From Streptomyces lydicus (GTDB lineage: Bacteria; Actinomycetota; Actinomycetes; Streptomycetales; Streptomycetaceae), in NCBI RefSeq assembly GCF_001729485.1, contig NZ_CP017157.1:1922001-1986000 (forward strand): DNA of 64,000 bases. Direction: 5' to 3'. Positions 9,246 to 18,042 of the stretch are shown piece after piece. Numbering within the stretch: the stretch's first letter is position 1; the number at the start of each line of letters is the position of its first letter. The notes below the pieces were generated by a model. The model searched no databases. It saw only the letters and a list, made by a program, of their open reading frames with translations, and was not told the origin of the DNA. Both the position numbers and the translations under genes were made by a program.

Positions 9246-9713
9246 GTGGACAACAGGCAAGCAATCGGATCGTGGATCTCCGGGCCCCGCGCGGCAGCCG
9301 AGGACATGGGTGTCGAGTTCGGACACCGCGGGCAGCGGCTCGGGCTGCCGGAGGAGGGGCCGGGCTCGCTGGCCCGCCCCGGGCGCCGCTTCGCCGCGCT
9401 CTTCATCGACTGGGCGCTGTGCATGCTCATCGCGTACGGCCTGCTCAGCGGCGGTAAGGCGCAGTCCGCGAGCAACTGGGCGCTGGTGGTCTTCGCGGTG
9501 CTCAGCGTGCTGACGGTCGGCACGGTCGGCTTCACGCCGGGCAAGCGGATGCTCGGTCTGCGGGTGCTCGCCGAGGGCGGCGGCCGGATCTCGCTGCCGC
9601 GGGTCGTGCTGCGGACGCTGCTGCTCGTCGTGGTCATCCCGGCCGTCGTCTGGGACCGGGACGGACGGGGACTGCACGACCGCCTCAGCCGCGCCGTACA
9701 GGTCCGGATGTAG
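9246..9713 (+). CDS. RDD family membrane protein
   Basis: A 155-residue protein with an RDD-type core: [14 protein letters not shown] (the Arg-Asp signature around residues 43-56), a hydrophobic helix after it, a second helix near [18 protein letters not shown], then [12 protein letters not shown] and a final helix [12 protein letters not shown] followed by [12 protein letters not shown]. These features are standard for the RDD family, whose role is mostly unknown (some members act in transport or osmoprotection). The GTG at 9246 is preferred because [10 protein letters not shown] matches the usual family beginning; an ATG 24 bases earlier is also in frame. It diverges from glnA and converges with the DUF4191 gene. 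Confidence 0.85.
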   Translation: MDNRQAIGSWISGPRAAAEDMGVEFGHRGQRLGLPEEGPGSLARPGRRFAALFIDWALCMLIAYGLLSGGKAQSASNWALVVFAVLSVLTVGTVGFTPGKRMLGLRVLAEGGGRISLPRVVLRTLLLVVVIPAVVWDRDGRGLHDRLSRAVQVRM

Positions 9714-9741
9714 CCGGCGCGGAGCCGGAACGGAAGAGACG

Positions 9742-9784
9742 AACGGGTGGGCCCGGGACCTTCGCGGTCCCGGGCCCACCCGTT
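9742..9784. terminator. Bidirectional hairpin terminator
   Basis: A perfect 19-base stem (from AACGGGTGGGCCC to GGGCCCACCCGTT) closes on a TTCGC loop, with T-rich sequence after it on the plus strand. It lies between the convergent RDD and DUF4191 genes and can serve both. Confidence 0.88.
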
Positions 9785-9803
9785 TGTGTACGAGCCGGCC
9801 GGC

Positions 9804-10514
9804 TCAGCGCGTCTTGCCGCCGCCCTTGGGCATGCGCATGCCCTTCGGCATCGGCCCCTTCGGCACCGGCATGTTGCTCATCAGGTCGCCCAGCGCACGC
9901 AGCCGGTCGTTCACCGCGGTGACCTGCGCGCCCGGCAGCACCCGCGGCAGCTTCAGCAGGGTCGTGCGCAGCCGCTTCAGCGGCACCTGGCCCTCGCCGT
10001 CGCCCACCACGATGTCGTGGACGGGGGCGTCCGCGACGGTGCGCGCCATCCGCTTCTTCTCCGCGGCCAGCAGGCCGCGCAGACGGTTCGGGTTGCCCTC
10101 GCCGACCAGCACGATGCCCGCCTTGCCGACGGCGCGGTGCACCACGTCCTGGCTGCGGTTCATGGCCACCGCCGGGGTCACGGTCCAGCCGCGCCCGACG
10201 TTGTCCAGCACGGCGGCCGCCGCACCGGGCTGGCCCTCCATCTGCCCGAAGGCAGCTCGCTCGGCGCGCCGTCCGAAGACGATCGCCATCGCGAGGAAGG
10301 CCAGGACGAAGCCCAGGATCCCCGCGTAGATGGGGTGGCCGATCACGAAGCCGATGGCAAGGAGAACGCCGAATACGACGATGCCTACGCCAGCGACGAC
10401 AAGACCGACCTTGGAGTCGACCCGACGGGTCATCTTGTAGGTCAGGGCGATCTGCTTCAGTCGCCCGGAGTTCTCAGCGCCGGCAGCGCCGTCTGAGTTT
10501 GCCTTCCTCGCCAT
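9804..10514 (-). CDS. DUF4191 membrane protein
   Basis: A 236-residue protein of the DUF4191 family common in actinobacteria. The N-terminus is polar (MARKANSDG), followed at about residues 35-80 by two adjacent hydrophobic segments (VGLVVAGVGIVVFGVLLAIGF and a second near IYAGILGFVLAFLAMAIVFG). The rest is soluble and ends in a basic, Met/Gly/Pro-rich tail (GPMPKGMRMPKGGGK). The function is not known. It lies between the lipoate genes and glnA, a position typical of Streptomyces. The ATG at 10514 is well placed. No enzyme motif is seen. Confidence 0.85.
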   Translation of the reverse strand: MARKANSDGAAGAENSGRLKQIALTYKMTRRVDSKVGLVVAGVGIVVFGVLLAIGFVIGHPIYAGILGFVLAFLAMAIVFGRRAERAAFGQMEGQPGAAAAVLDNVGRGWTVTPAVAMNRSQDVVHRAVGKAGIVLVGEGNPNRLRGLLAAEKKRMARTVADAPVHDIVVGDGEGQVPLKRLRTTLLKLPRVLPGAQVTAVNDRLRALGDLMSNMPVPKGPMPKGMRMPKGGGKTR

Positions 10515-10524
10515 ACAGCGAAGT

Positions 10525-10743
10525 TTACGTGGCCTGGGGACGGCGGGTAGCCGCGGCCTCCAGTACGTACTCGGCCTCGTACCGGTCCTTGGCGCGGCGG
10601 CGGTCCTCCAGGACCGATGTCCAGGCGTTGCGGCGGGCGGTGCGCTGCCCGCCGCGCATCAGGACGGCCTCGACGGCGCGCAGGGCACCGGCGACGGACG
10701 GACGGGAGAGGGCGGGGGTGGCGCGGAGCGGCGCGGCCTGCAT
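10525..10743 (-). CDS. Small conserved hypothetical protein
   Basis: A 72-residue basic protein beginning MQAAPLRATPALSRPS, with a mostly helical Arg/Glu-rich middle (RRNAWTSVLEDRRRAKDRYEAEY). The ATG at 10743 is chosen over an in-frame upstream start because GGGAG lies about 9 bases before it. It sits 10 bases upstream of the DUF4191 gene, so the two are probably cotranscribed. A small gene between lipA and the DUF4191 gene is usual for the genus. I do not recognise a function. Confidence 0.6.
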   Translation of the reverse strand: MQAAPLRATPALSRPSVAGALRAVEAVLMRGGQRTARRNAWTSVLEDRRRAKDRYEAEYVLEAAATRRPQAT

Positions 10744-10866
10744 GGTGGGTGACTCCCTCGGGTCGATCGATGAAGCAGGAAGTGGTGCGGGAGCGGTGCG
10801 TGCATCCATCGTCACGGAAAGGTGTTACCAACGGATGACCTGCCGGTCAAACACCAATGAAACGTT

Positions 10867-10913
10867 GACGCGGCCCGCCACGCCCCCCGTCCTGGGGGAG
10901 TGCGGGCCGCGTC
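10867..10913 (-). terminator. Hairpin terminator after lipA
   Basis: Arms GACGCGGCCCGC and GCGGGCCGCGTC (12 bases, perfect) enclose a second CCCCC/GGGGG pairing. It lies 44 bases past the lipA stop and separates lipA from the small gene downstream. Confidence 0.75.
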
Positions 10914-10956
10914 TCCCAGCATGTGCCACGTTTCACAAGATGGCGCGCCGGAGAGC

Positions 10957-11907
10957 TCAAACCGCCTGACTGGACGCCTCGACCTCGCGCCGCTCGATGG
11001 CCTGCTGGTAAAGGCGGCCGGCGCGGTAGGAGGAGCGGACCAGCGGACCGGACATGACGCCGGCGTAGCCGATCTCCTCGGCCTCCTCCTTGAGCTCCAC
11101 GAACTCGGCCGGCTTGACCCACCGCTCGATGGGGTGGTGGCGGACCGACGGGCGCAGGTACTGGGTGATCGTGATCAGCTCGCAGCCCGCGTCGTACAGG
11201 TCCTGCAGCGCCTGGCTGATCTCCTCGCGCTCCTCGCCCATGCCCAGGATGAGGTTGGACTTGGTCACCAGGCCGGCCTCGCGGGCCTTGGTGATGACCT
11301 CCAGCGAGCGCTCGTAGCGGAAGCCGGGGCGGATCCGCTTGAAGATCCGCGGGACCGTCTCCACGTTGTGCGCGAGCACCTCGGGGCGGGAGGAGAAGAC
11401 CTCGGCCAGCTGCTCGGGCACCGCGTTGAAGTCGGGGATCAGCAGCTCGACGCCGGTCCCCGGCATCGTGGCGTGGATCTGCCGGACGGTCTCGGCGTAC
11501 AGCCAGGCGCCGCCGTCCTCCAGGTCGTCGCGTGCGACGCCGGTGATCGTGGCGTACTTCAGGCCCATGGTCTGCACGGACTCGGCGACCCGGCGGGGCT
11601 CGTCGCGGTCCAGCTCCTGCGGCTTGCCGGTGTCGATCTGGCAGAAGTCGCAGCGGCGGGTGCACTGCTCACCGCCGATGAGGAACGTCGCCTCGCGGTC
11701 CTCCCAGCATTCGAAGATGTTGGGACAGCCCGCCTCCTGGCAGACCGTGTGCAGACCCTCGCTCTTGACCAGGCTCTGCAGATGGTTGTACTCGGGACCC
11801 ATTTTCGCCCGGGTCTTGATCCACTCGGGCTTGCGCTCGATGGGGGTCTGGCTGTTCCGGACCTCCAGGCGCAGCATCTTGCGTCCGTCGGGTGCGACTG
11901 CGGACAC
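10957..11907 (-). CDS. lipA: Lipoyl synthase
   Basis: LipA inserts two sulfur atoms into protein-bound octanoyl groups to make lipoyl cofactors. The 316-residue protein has the radical-SAM motif C-x3-C-x2-C (CTRRCDFC), the N-terminal auxiliary-cluster motif C-x4-C-x5-C ([12 protein letters not shown]) and the C-terminal RSSYRAG segment that binds the auxiliary cluster. All catalytic cysteines are present. It starts with GTG at 11907. It lies 120 bases downstream of lipB in the same orientation, so the two act as a lipoylation unit. Its likely substrate in the window is the two-lipoyl-domain E2 protein encoded at 26160-27920. Confidence 0.97.
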   Translation of the reverse strand: MSAVAPDGRKMLRLEVRNSQTPIERKPEWIKTRAKMGPEYNHLQSLVKSEGLHTVCQEAGCPNIFECWEDREATFLIGGEQCTRRCDFCQIDTGKPQELDRDEPRRVAESVQTMGLKYATITGVARDDLEDGGAWLYAETVRQIHATMPGTGVELLIPDFNAVPEQLAEVFSSRPEVLAHNVETVPRIFKRIRPGFRYERSLEVITKAREAGLVTKSNLILGMGEEREEISQALQDLYDAGCELITITQYLRPSVRHHPIERWVKPAEFVELKEEAEEIGYAGVMSGPLVRSSYRAGRLYQQAIERREVEASSQAV

Positions 11908-12027
11908 GACCGGCTCCCTACGACTTCGTTTCTTCGGCGTACACCAGGGTACGCCCGTTGATTCGCACGTCTTTACGTGCGTGGCAACCCCGGGTGGCAG
12001 GGCCGCATTCCCGCACTGCTGTGGTGG

Positions 12028-12843
12028 TCAGACCGCCCGGGGCAGCAGCTCGGCGTTCTCCAGGACGGCCCGCAGGTGCTTCTCGACGACCGGCAGCACC
12101 TCGGCGATGGTCACCTCGCGGCCCAGCTCCCCGGCGAGCGAGGCGACGCCCGCGTCCCGGATGCCGCAGGGCACGATCTTGTCGAACGAGGTGTTGTCCG
12201 GGTTCACGTTCAGTGCGAAGCCGTGCATCGTGACGCCCTTGGCGACGCGGATGCCGATCGCGGCGAGCTTGCGGTCCTCGCGGCGCTGGCCGGCGTTGGA
12301 CGGGGCGTACTCGGGGCCGTTCAGCCGCGGGTCGAACAGCTCGTCCGTCATCCGCGGGTCGAAGTCGAGGTTCAGCCCGCCCAGGGCCGCCCGCTCCTCC
12401 ACCGGGTCGCCCAGGACCCACACACCGCTGCGGCCCTCGACCCGGGTGCCCTCGACGCCGAACTCGGCGCAGACACCGATCAGCGCCTCTTCGAGGCGGC
12501 GGACGTGCGCGACGACGTCAACCGGGCGCGGCAGCTTCTGGATGGGGTAGCCCACCAGCTGGCCGGGCCCGTGCCAGGTGATCTTCCCGCCGCGGTCGAC
12601 GTCGATGACCGGCGTCCCGTCCAGCGGGCGCTCGTCGTCGGTCGTGCGCCGTCCCGCGGTGTACACGGGCAGGTGCTCCAGCAGCAGACAGGTGTCGGGC
12701 ACCTCGTCGGCGAACCGGGCGGCGTGCACCCGGCGCTGCTCCTGCCAGGCCGACTCGTAGTCCACGGCCTCGGCGCCGAAGCCCAGGTGCACAAAGCGCA
12801 GCCCCTCGGGTGCGGGGGTCTCCCCCCGAGAGATCGCAGTCAC
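12028..12843 (-). CDS. lipB: Lipoyl(octanoyl) transferase
   Basis: LipB transfers octanoate from acyl carrier protein to lipoyl domains, the first step of lipoate assembly. The 271-residue protein contains [12 protein letters not shown] and the catalytic cysteine in KIVPCGIRD. The GTG at 12843 is chosen because GAGGAG lies 6 bases upstream; a further in-frame ATG exists 30 bases earlier but without such a site. It is followed by lipA on the same strand. Length and motifs are normal for the family. Confidence 0.96.
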   Translation of the reverse strand: MTAISRGETPAPEGLRFVHLGFGAEAVDYESAWQEQRRVHAARFADEVPDTCLLLEHLPVYTAGRRTTDDERPLDGTPVIDVDRGGKITWHGPGQLVGYPIQKLPRPVDVVAHVRRLEEALIGVCAEFGVEGTRVEGRSGVWVLGDPVEERAALGGLNLDFDPRMTDELFDPRLNGPEYAPSNAGQRREDRKLAAIGIRVAKGVTMHGFALNVNPDNTSFDKIVPCGIRDAGVASLAGELGREVTIAEVLPVVEKHLRAVLENAELLPRAV

Positions 12844-13120
12844 GGCAGCTCCTCTTCGAACCTGTTTGCACATTCAGTGCTCTGGCGCGCCCATGCAACT
12901 GTACGGCGGCCGGTTCCGTTCCCCTCAGGCGGCCGGTGTACCGGCCCGCTGTCCGGGCCCCGGCCCTGCTCACACGATCGGATGAACGCGTGGCGCAGGC
13001 GGCGAGAACGGCTCCGAAGGGCCGTTACATTCACGCCGTTCCACAAGGGCGATGAGCATGCCGGACAGGGTCCGCCGAACCCGGCTGCCCGGCCCGGAAG
13101 GCAGGAGACCGGTAAAGCTG

Positions 13121-14577
13121 ATGACGGAACGACCCCCGCACCACACGCCCAACCGCCAGCTCGCCGCGCTCATCGCCGAGGCGGGCTTTTCCAACGCCGG
13201 ACTTGCCAGACGGGTGGATCAGCTCGGCCTGGAGCACGGGCTCGACCTCCGTTACGACAAGACGTCGGTGACCCGCTGGCTGCGCGGCCAGCAGCCGCGC
13301 GGCACCACCCCCGCGCTGATCGCCGAGGTCTTCACCCGCCGGCTGGGACGCCGGCTGTCCGCCCAGGACCTCGGCCTGGACGCCTGTGCGCCGGTGTACG
13401 CCGGGCTCGAATTCGCCGCCACCCCCAGTGAGGCGGTCGACATCGTCAGTGGGCTGTGGCGCAAGGACTCCGGGAGCCATGCCGAGCTCCGCAAGATCGC
13501 CTTCACCCCGGCCGGGCTGGTGGTGCCCAGCCGGGACTGGCTGATCGGCCGCCCCGACGACCGGGTGGCCCGCGGTGAACCCGCCGGTGAGGCGGCCGGC
13601 CGGGTGCCGGCCCAGGGCGGCCGGGCCGCGGTGCCGCGGCAGCGCCGTACGGACCGGGTCGACCGCGCCGAGGGCTCCCGGGTCACCTCCGGGGACATCG
13701 CCGCGCTGCGCTCGGTCGGCGAGCTCTTCCGCGCGCTGGACCACGCCTACGGCGGCGGCCACGCCCGGCAGGCGCTGGTGCGCTATCTGGAGCACGAGGC
13801 CGAGCCATGCTGCGCGGCACCTACGGGGAGGCCACCGGCCGCCGGCTGTTCGCGGCCGCCGCCGATCTGACCCGGCTGGCGGGCTGGACGTCGTACGACA
13901 TCGCCGCACACGGCCTGGCGCAGCGGTACTTCGTCCAGGCCCTGCGGTTGGCGCAGGCCGCCGGCGACCGGGCGTACGGCTCCTACGTCCTGGTGACGAT
14001 GAGCCGGCAGGCCGTCTATCTGGGGCACGGCAGGGAGGCCGTCCAGCTGGCGCGCGTCGCCCAGCAGGGCATCGGCTCCGGCGCCCCGCCCGCCGTGCAG
14101 GCGCTGCTGCACTCCGCGGAGGCCCGCGGACACGGCGTCCTGGGCGAGGTCCGGGCCTGCACGACGGCGCTGGCCCGGGCGGAGCGGGCGCTGGAGAGCG
14201 CGCGCCCCGGCGACGACATCCCGTACTGGGCGCGTTTCTTCGACGAGGCACAGCTCGCCGACGAGCTGGCGCACTGCCACCGCGACCTCCAGCAGTACCG
14301 CGCGGCCTCGCAGCACGCCGAGCGCTCCCTGCAGCTGCGCGCGGCCGGCTTCGCCCGCAGCCGGCTGTTCTGCCGGGTGGTGCTGGCGACCGCGCGGCTG
14401 GGCCTGGGCGAGCTGGAGCAGGCGTGCACGCTGGGCGCGGAGGCGGCGCTGCAGGCGTCCGAGATGCGCTCGGCGCGCGCCCACGAGTACGTCAGGGAGT
14501 TCGAGCGCCGTCTGGAGCCGTACCGCGACGCGGCGGCGGTGCGCGGCTACCGCGAGCGGGTGGCGGCGCTGGGCTGA
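13121..14577 (+). pseudogene. Frameshifted HTH/TPR-like regulator
   Basis: Two overlapping frames together encode one Streptomyces regulatory protein of about 485 residues. The first frame (ATG 13121, stop 13870) carries an N-terminal helix-turn-helix-like domain (NAGLARRVDQ...DKTSVTRWLRGQQPRG). It loses similarity just after EHEAEP. The second frame opens with an ATG at 13807 and continues seamlessly with MLRGTYGEATGRRLF through a TPR-like helical domain to 14577. The break is at GAGCCATG near 13803-13807; an extra C would restore one frame. Either the strain has a real single-base deletion or the base is a sequencing error. The two pieces could also be separately translated. Role: probable transcriptional regulator; the target is unknown. 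Confidence 0.7.
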
Positions 14578-14580
14578 CCG

Positions 14581-14637
14581 CGCCCGTACGACGAAGCGGG
14601 CCCGGCCGCGGCGGCCGGGCCCTTCGCCGTACGGGCG
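14581..14637. terminator. Long hairpin between convergent genes
   Basis: Outer arms CGCCCGTACG and CGTACGGGCG enclose inner arms GGGCCCGGCC and GGCCGGGCCC. It sits between the regulator (plus) and the FAD oxidoreductase (minus), so it probably terminates both. No T-run follows. Confidence 0.7.
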
Positions 14638-14641
14638 CGGG

Positions 14642-15946
14642 TCAGGCCGCGGCCCGCAGGACGTCCGGCTCCGCCGTCAGGGCCGGCAGGCCGAAGTCCT
14701 GGAGCAGGGCGCGGGCGGCCCGGCGGCCGGAGTTCAGCGCGCCCTCCAGCGTGCCGGTGTCGCGGTGGTCGCCGCACACGTAGAGGCCGGCGAGGACCCG
14801 GACCGGGCGCTCCGGGTCGTGCGGCGCCGGCATCGCGGGGACCGCGTACGGATCGTGATGGCCGGTCAGCAGCTGCCAGTCGTCGGTGTGCGCCCCGTAG
14901 ATCCGCTCCAGCTGCGGGCGGACGGTCTTGTCGAGGACGGACAGCGGCAGCGCCGCCGCGGCGCCGAGCACGGTCGTGGTGATCAGCGACCGGCCGGGCG
15001 GGGTACGGGACGGGTCGATCGCGCCGGCGACGTAGCTGTGGGCGACCGGGCCGTCCGTCGGCAGGACCAGCGCGGTGTCACGGAACGCCGCGCCGCGCCC
15101 CTGGGACGCCGTGCCCGCGGTGTGGTGCAGCACCGTCACGGGGTGGAAGGCCGGCACCCGCAGGCCCGGCAGCAGCTGGGCCGCGTCGCGGGCGCCGGTG
15201 GCCACCAGCACCGCCCGGCAGGGGATGGGGCCGTGCTCGGCGGTGCTGACGCCCGTGACGGAGACCGACGTGACGTGGACCGACGTACGGACCGTGCCGG
15301 GCGGCAGCGCGGCGGCGAGCAGTTCGGGGACCGCCGCGGCGCCGCCGCCGGGCAGCCACAGCGGGCCCTGCGCGTACGCCCGCAGCGCGGCCGCCGCGAC
15401 CCGGCTGGAGCCGCGCAGCCGCGGATCGCACAGCAGCGTGCCCAGCAGCGGGCGCAGGAACGCGTCGTGGGCGCGCGGCGGGAAGGCGGGGCGGCCCGCC
15501 AGGGCGTCGCGGAGGGGGCGGTCGGGCGGCGTGAGGGCGGTGGGGGTGGCGCGGTCGGAGCGGTGATCGGTGTGCGTGGGGAGCCAGCGGGCGGCGCGCG
15601 TGAGGGCGCGCGCCGCGGAAAGTGCGCCCCTAGTGCTCCGGGGAGCGCCGATACGTTGGGCCCGCTGCCCGTTGTGGACGCTCAGGCCGGGCGCGAACGG
15701 ACGCGGCGTCAGGTCTTCGAGCCCCGGCGTCCGGCGCAGCTCGGCGACGGGGACCGCCAGCGGCCGGCCGCAGCGGTCCAGCCGGAAGCCGTCGAGCCGG
15801 TCGGTGACGGACCGGCCGCCGATCCGTTCCGCGGCCTCCAGGACGGTGACCGACACTCCCGCGCCGGTCAGATGGCGGGCCGCGGCGAGACCGGCCGGGC
15901 CGGCTCCCACGATGACGACGTCCACGGTCGATGCGGTGCGCAGCAC
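14642..15946 (-). CDS. FAD-dependent oxidoreductase (amine oxidase-like)
   Basis: A 434-residue flavoprotein. The N-terminus has a dinucleotide-binding VDVVIVGAGPAGLAAARHL motif (residues 8-26) followed by VLEAAERIGGR, as in the amine oxidase/phytoene desaturase superfamily. The C-terminus has GLYVCGDHRDTGTLEGALNSGRRAA, the second FAD-contacting segment. The substrate is not evident. The GTG start at 15946 has GGGAGGGG close upstream. It is likely cytosolic, with no signal peptide or membrane helix. It is a single gene, convergent with the broken regulator. Annotated homologs are often called NAD(P)/FAD-dependent oxidoreductase without known reaction. Confidence 0.8.
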   Translation of the reverse strand: MLRTASTVDVVIVGAGPAGLAAARHLTGAGVSVTVLEAAERIGGRSVTDRLDGFRLDRCGRPLAVPVAELRRTPGLEDLTPRPFAPGLSVHNGQRAQRIGAPRSTRGALSAARALTRAARWLPTHTDHRSDRATPTALTPPDRPLRDALAGRPAFPPRAHDAFLRPLLGTLLCDPRLRGSSRVAAAALRAYAQGPLWLPGGGAAAVPELLAAALPPGTVRTSVHVTSVSVTGVSTAEHGPIPCRAVLVATGARDAAQLLPGLRVPAFHPVTVLHHTAGTASQGRGAAFRDTALVLPTDGPVAHSYVAGAIDPSRTPPGRSLITTTVLGAAAALPLSVLDKTVRPQLERIYGAHTDDWQLLTGHHDPYAVPAMPAPHDPERPVRVLAGLYVCGDHRDTGTLEGALNSGRRAARALLQDFGLPALTAEPDVLRAAA

Positions 15947-16200
15947 ATGCCCCTCCCGGAGATCGGACCCAGCGTCGGCGCACCGGACTCATGCCCGGTG
16001 CCGGCGCGCGGGATGCCGAGTGTGTGTGCGAGGAGGGTAGGGAGGCGGGCGCGCGGGCGACAGGGGGCGGCCGGGGCGCGTCGGGGCGCCCTTGGCCAAA
16101 GCTTGCCGGGGGTGCGGCCGTCTACGCCGTCTGGACGGCCGTTCGCGGCCTGTCCGCGTCCCGCCGGGCCGTCCCGGCGGGTCCGCCCGCGGCGAAGCGG

Positions 16201-17115
16201 CTACGCCGCCCGCACCGCCTCGGCGATCCGCGGATGGTCGTAGGCGAACCCCGAGTCCAGCAGCCGCCGCGGAATCACCCGCTGACTACCCAGCACGTCA
16301 CCGGCGAACTCCCCGAGCGCGACCCGCAGCACCGGCGCCGGGACGGTGCAGAGCGTGGGGCGGTGCAGTACGCGGCCCATGACGGCGGTGACCTCGCGGT
16401 TGGTGACCGGTTCCGGAGCCGTGAGGTTGACCGGGCCGGTCAGGTCCTCGGAGTCGACGAGATGGCGCAGCGCCCTGATGTGGTCCTGCAGCGAGATGAA
16501 GCTCCAGTACTGGCTGCCGTCGCCGAGCCGCCCGCCCAGGCCGAGCCGGAAGACGGGGAAGAGCCGGCCCCAGGCGCCGCCGGAGCGCGCCACGACGAGC
16601 CCGGTGCGGGCGAAGACCGTCCGGATCCCCGCCTCCTCGGCCGGCTTCGCCGCGTTCTCCCAGGCCACGCACACCTCGGGCAGGAATCCGGTGCCGGCCG
16701 GCGAGGTCTCGTCCGTCCGCCGGTCGCCGGTGTCGCCGTAGTAGCCGATCGCGCTGCCGCTCACGAACACCCGCGGCGGGGCGTCCATCGAGGCGAGCGC
16801 CGAGGCGAGGGCCCGGGTGCCCAGCACCCGGCTGTCCCGGATCTCCTGCTTGTAGGCCGCCGTCCAGCGGTGGTCGCCGACCCCGGCGCCGGCCAGGTGC
16901 ACCACCGCCTCGCAGCCGGCCAGCCCGGCCGTGTCCACCCGCTGCGCCTTGGGGTCCCAGCGCACCTCGTCGGCGGCCGCGGGCGCACGCCGTACCAGCC
17001 GGACGACGTCGTGGCCTCCCCCTGGGCCTCCGGCCCGGGAGGTGCCCCCAGCGCGCAGGGACCGTACGAGCTCCGTGCCGATGAGTCCGGTCGAGCCGGT
17101 GATCGCGATCCGCAT
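16201..17115 (-). CDS. TIGR01777 family epimerase-like protein
   Basis: A member of the extended SDR family (TIGR01777, often called epimerase or cell-division inhibitor SulA-like). The Rossmann motif ITGSTGLIG is at residues 4-12. Further family segments are VVHLAGAGVGDHRW, the FVSGSAIGYYGD active-site region (YYGD replacing YxxxK) and the C-terminal PVLRVALGEFAG...VIPRRLLDSGF. The start at 17115 is the ATG immediately before MRIAITGS. Between the first helix and VVRLVRR there is a Gly-rich insert (GGTSRAGGPGGG) encoded by a dispersed Streptomyces repeat (see repeat entry). Substrate unknown; the gene is monocistronic. Confidence 0.85.
   Translation of the reverse strand: MRIAITGSTGLIGTELVRSLRAGGTSRAGGPGGGHDVVRLVRRAPAAADEVRWDPKAQRVDTAGLAGCEAVVHLAGAGVGDHRWTAAYKQEIRDSRVLGTRALASALASMDAPPRVFVSGSAIGYYGDTGDRRTDETSPAGTGFLPEVCVAWENAAKPAEEAGIRTVFARTGLVVARSGGAWGRLFPVFRLGLGGRLGDGSQYWSFISLQDHIRALRHLVDSEDLTGPVNLTAPEPVTNREVTAVMGRVLHRPTLCTVPAPVLRVALGEFAGDVLGSQRVIPRRLLDSGFAYDHPRIAEAVRAA
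17018..17052 (-). repeat. In-frame dispersed palindromic repeat
   Basis: Minus-strand sequence TGGGGGCACCTCCC, then GGGCCGGAGGCC, then CAGGGGGAGG resembles the short GC-rich repeats widespread in Streptomyces. It adds about 12 residues, in frame, to the TIGR01777 protein. The family assignment of the repeat is from recollection, not a search. Only one copy was seen in the window. Confidence 0.5.
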
Positions 17116-17257
17116 GGGCCCATACTGCCCGCAGTGCCGCGCCGGAGGCTGCATGCGCTGCCCGGCCGGCCGCCCCCGCGGTCGGAAACGGCCTCAGCGA
17201 CCGCCGCCGCCACCGGACCGGCGCGCGGCTCGGTCGTACGGCCGGGGGAGACACCCC

Positions 17258-17776
17258 CTAGGACCGGAAGCGGTCGCAGAGGGTGGGGAAGCGCTCCGTC
17301 AGGGTCTCGTCGTCGTCGAAGTCGACATAGGTGCCCAGCGGTTCACGGGGCGGCGGGGGCAGCTGGAGGTCAGGCATCACCCCGCCGGTCATCTGCTCGT
17401 ACGCCTCGTCGGCGGCGTACCCCAGGTCCTCGGCGTCGCCGTCCACCGTCTCGTCGAAGTCGTCCAGCAGCTCGGCCAGCTGGTCCGGGTCGTGCAGCGC
17501 GCCCTCGAAGACCTCCCGGCCCTGCCCGATCAGCCAGCAGCGGAAGTAGTCGAAGGCGTCGTCGCTGGCGCCGCCCAGCAACACCGAGGCCGCGGCCCAC
17601 AGGTCCCAGGTGTACGCACGGTTGTAGCGGGCCTCGAAGTGGCGGGCGAAGTCCACGACGGCGTCCGGGTCGAGCACGAGCAGCCGCTCGACCAGCGCGT
17701 CGGCCTGCTCCTCGGGGTCGCCCTCGGCGGCCTCCCGGGACGCGTCGATCAGCTCCCAGAACTCCGTCTCGTCCAT
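17258..17776 (-). CDS. DUF4240 domain protein
   Basis: A 172-residue acidic protein matching DUF4240: DETEFWELIDASRE at the N-terminus, then a helical body with YTWDLWAAASVLLGGASDDAFDYFRCWLIGQG and an acidic tail. The family is common in Streptomyces and has no known function. The ATG at 17776 is preferred to a GTG one codon earlier. It is transcribed away from the sigma-like membrane protein gene and precedes the epimerase gene in the same direction. No signal peptide or membrane helix. Confidence 0.85.
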   Translation of the reverse strand: MDETEFWELIDASREAAEGDPEEQADALVERLLVLDPDAVVDFARHFEARYNRAYTWDLWAAASVLLGGASDDAFDYFRCWLIGQGREVFEGALHDPDQLAELLDDFDETVDGDAEDLGYAADEAYEQMTGGVMPDLQLPPPPREPLGTYVDFDDDETLTERFPTLCDRFRS

Positions 17777-18042
17777 CACCGCTCAAGCATCTGCCCTGCC
17801 GCCCCGCGCCGCATGCGGAATGCCCCGGATGTGACGGCGCCGATGTCCGGACGGCGGAGGGCGGCGGAGGACCGTGGTCGACCCGGCCCGTGGTGACCCG
17901 CCCCGCCCGCCGGTCGCCGGTGCTCCGAGGCGGTGGTCCGCCGCATGTGACCGTCCCCAGAATCACTCGTTGGAAGGCGTGCAACGACCGAACGACGGCA
18001 CAGACGGCAAATCCGCCACTTCGTGAAGGGCTGTTCCAGGCC

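Noticed and set aside
15931..18042. Upstream extension of the sigma-like membrane protein
   Set aside because: The open frame runs through the epimerase and DUF4240 genes on the other strand; the protein-like region begins at 18043.
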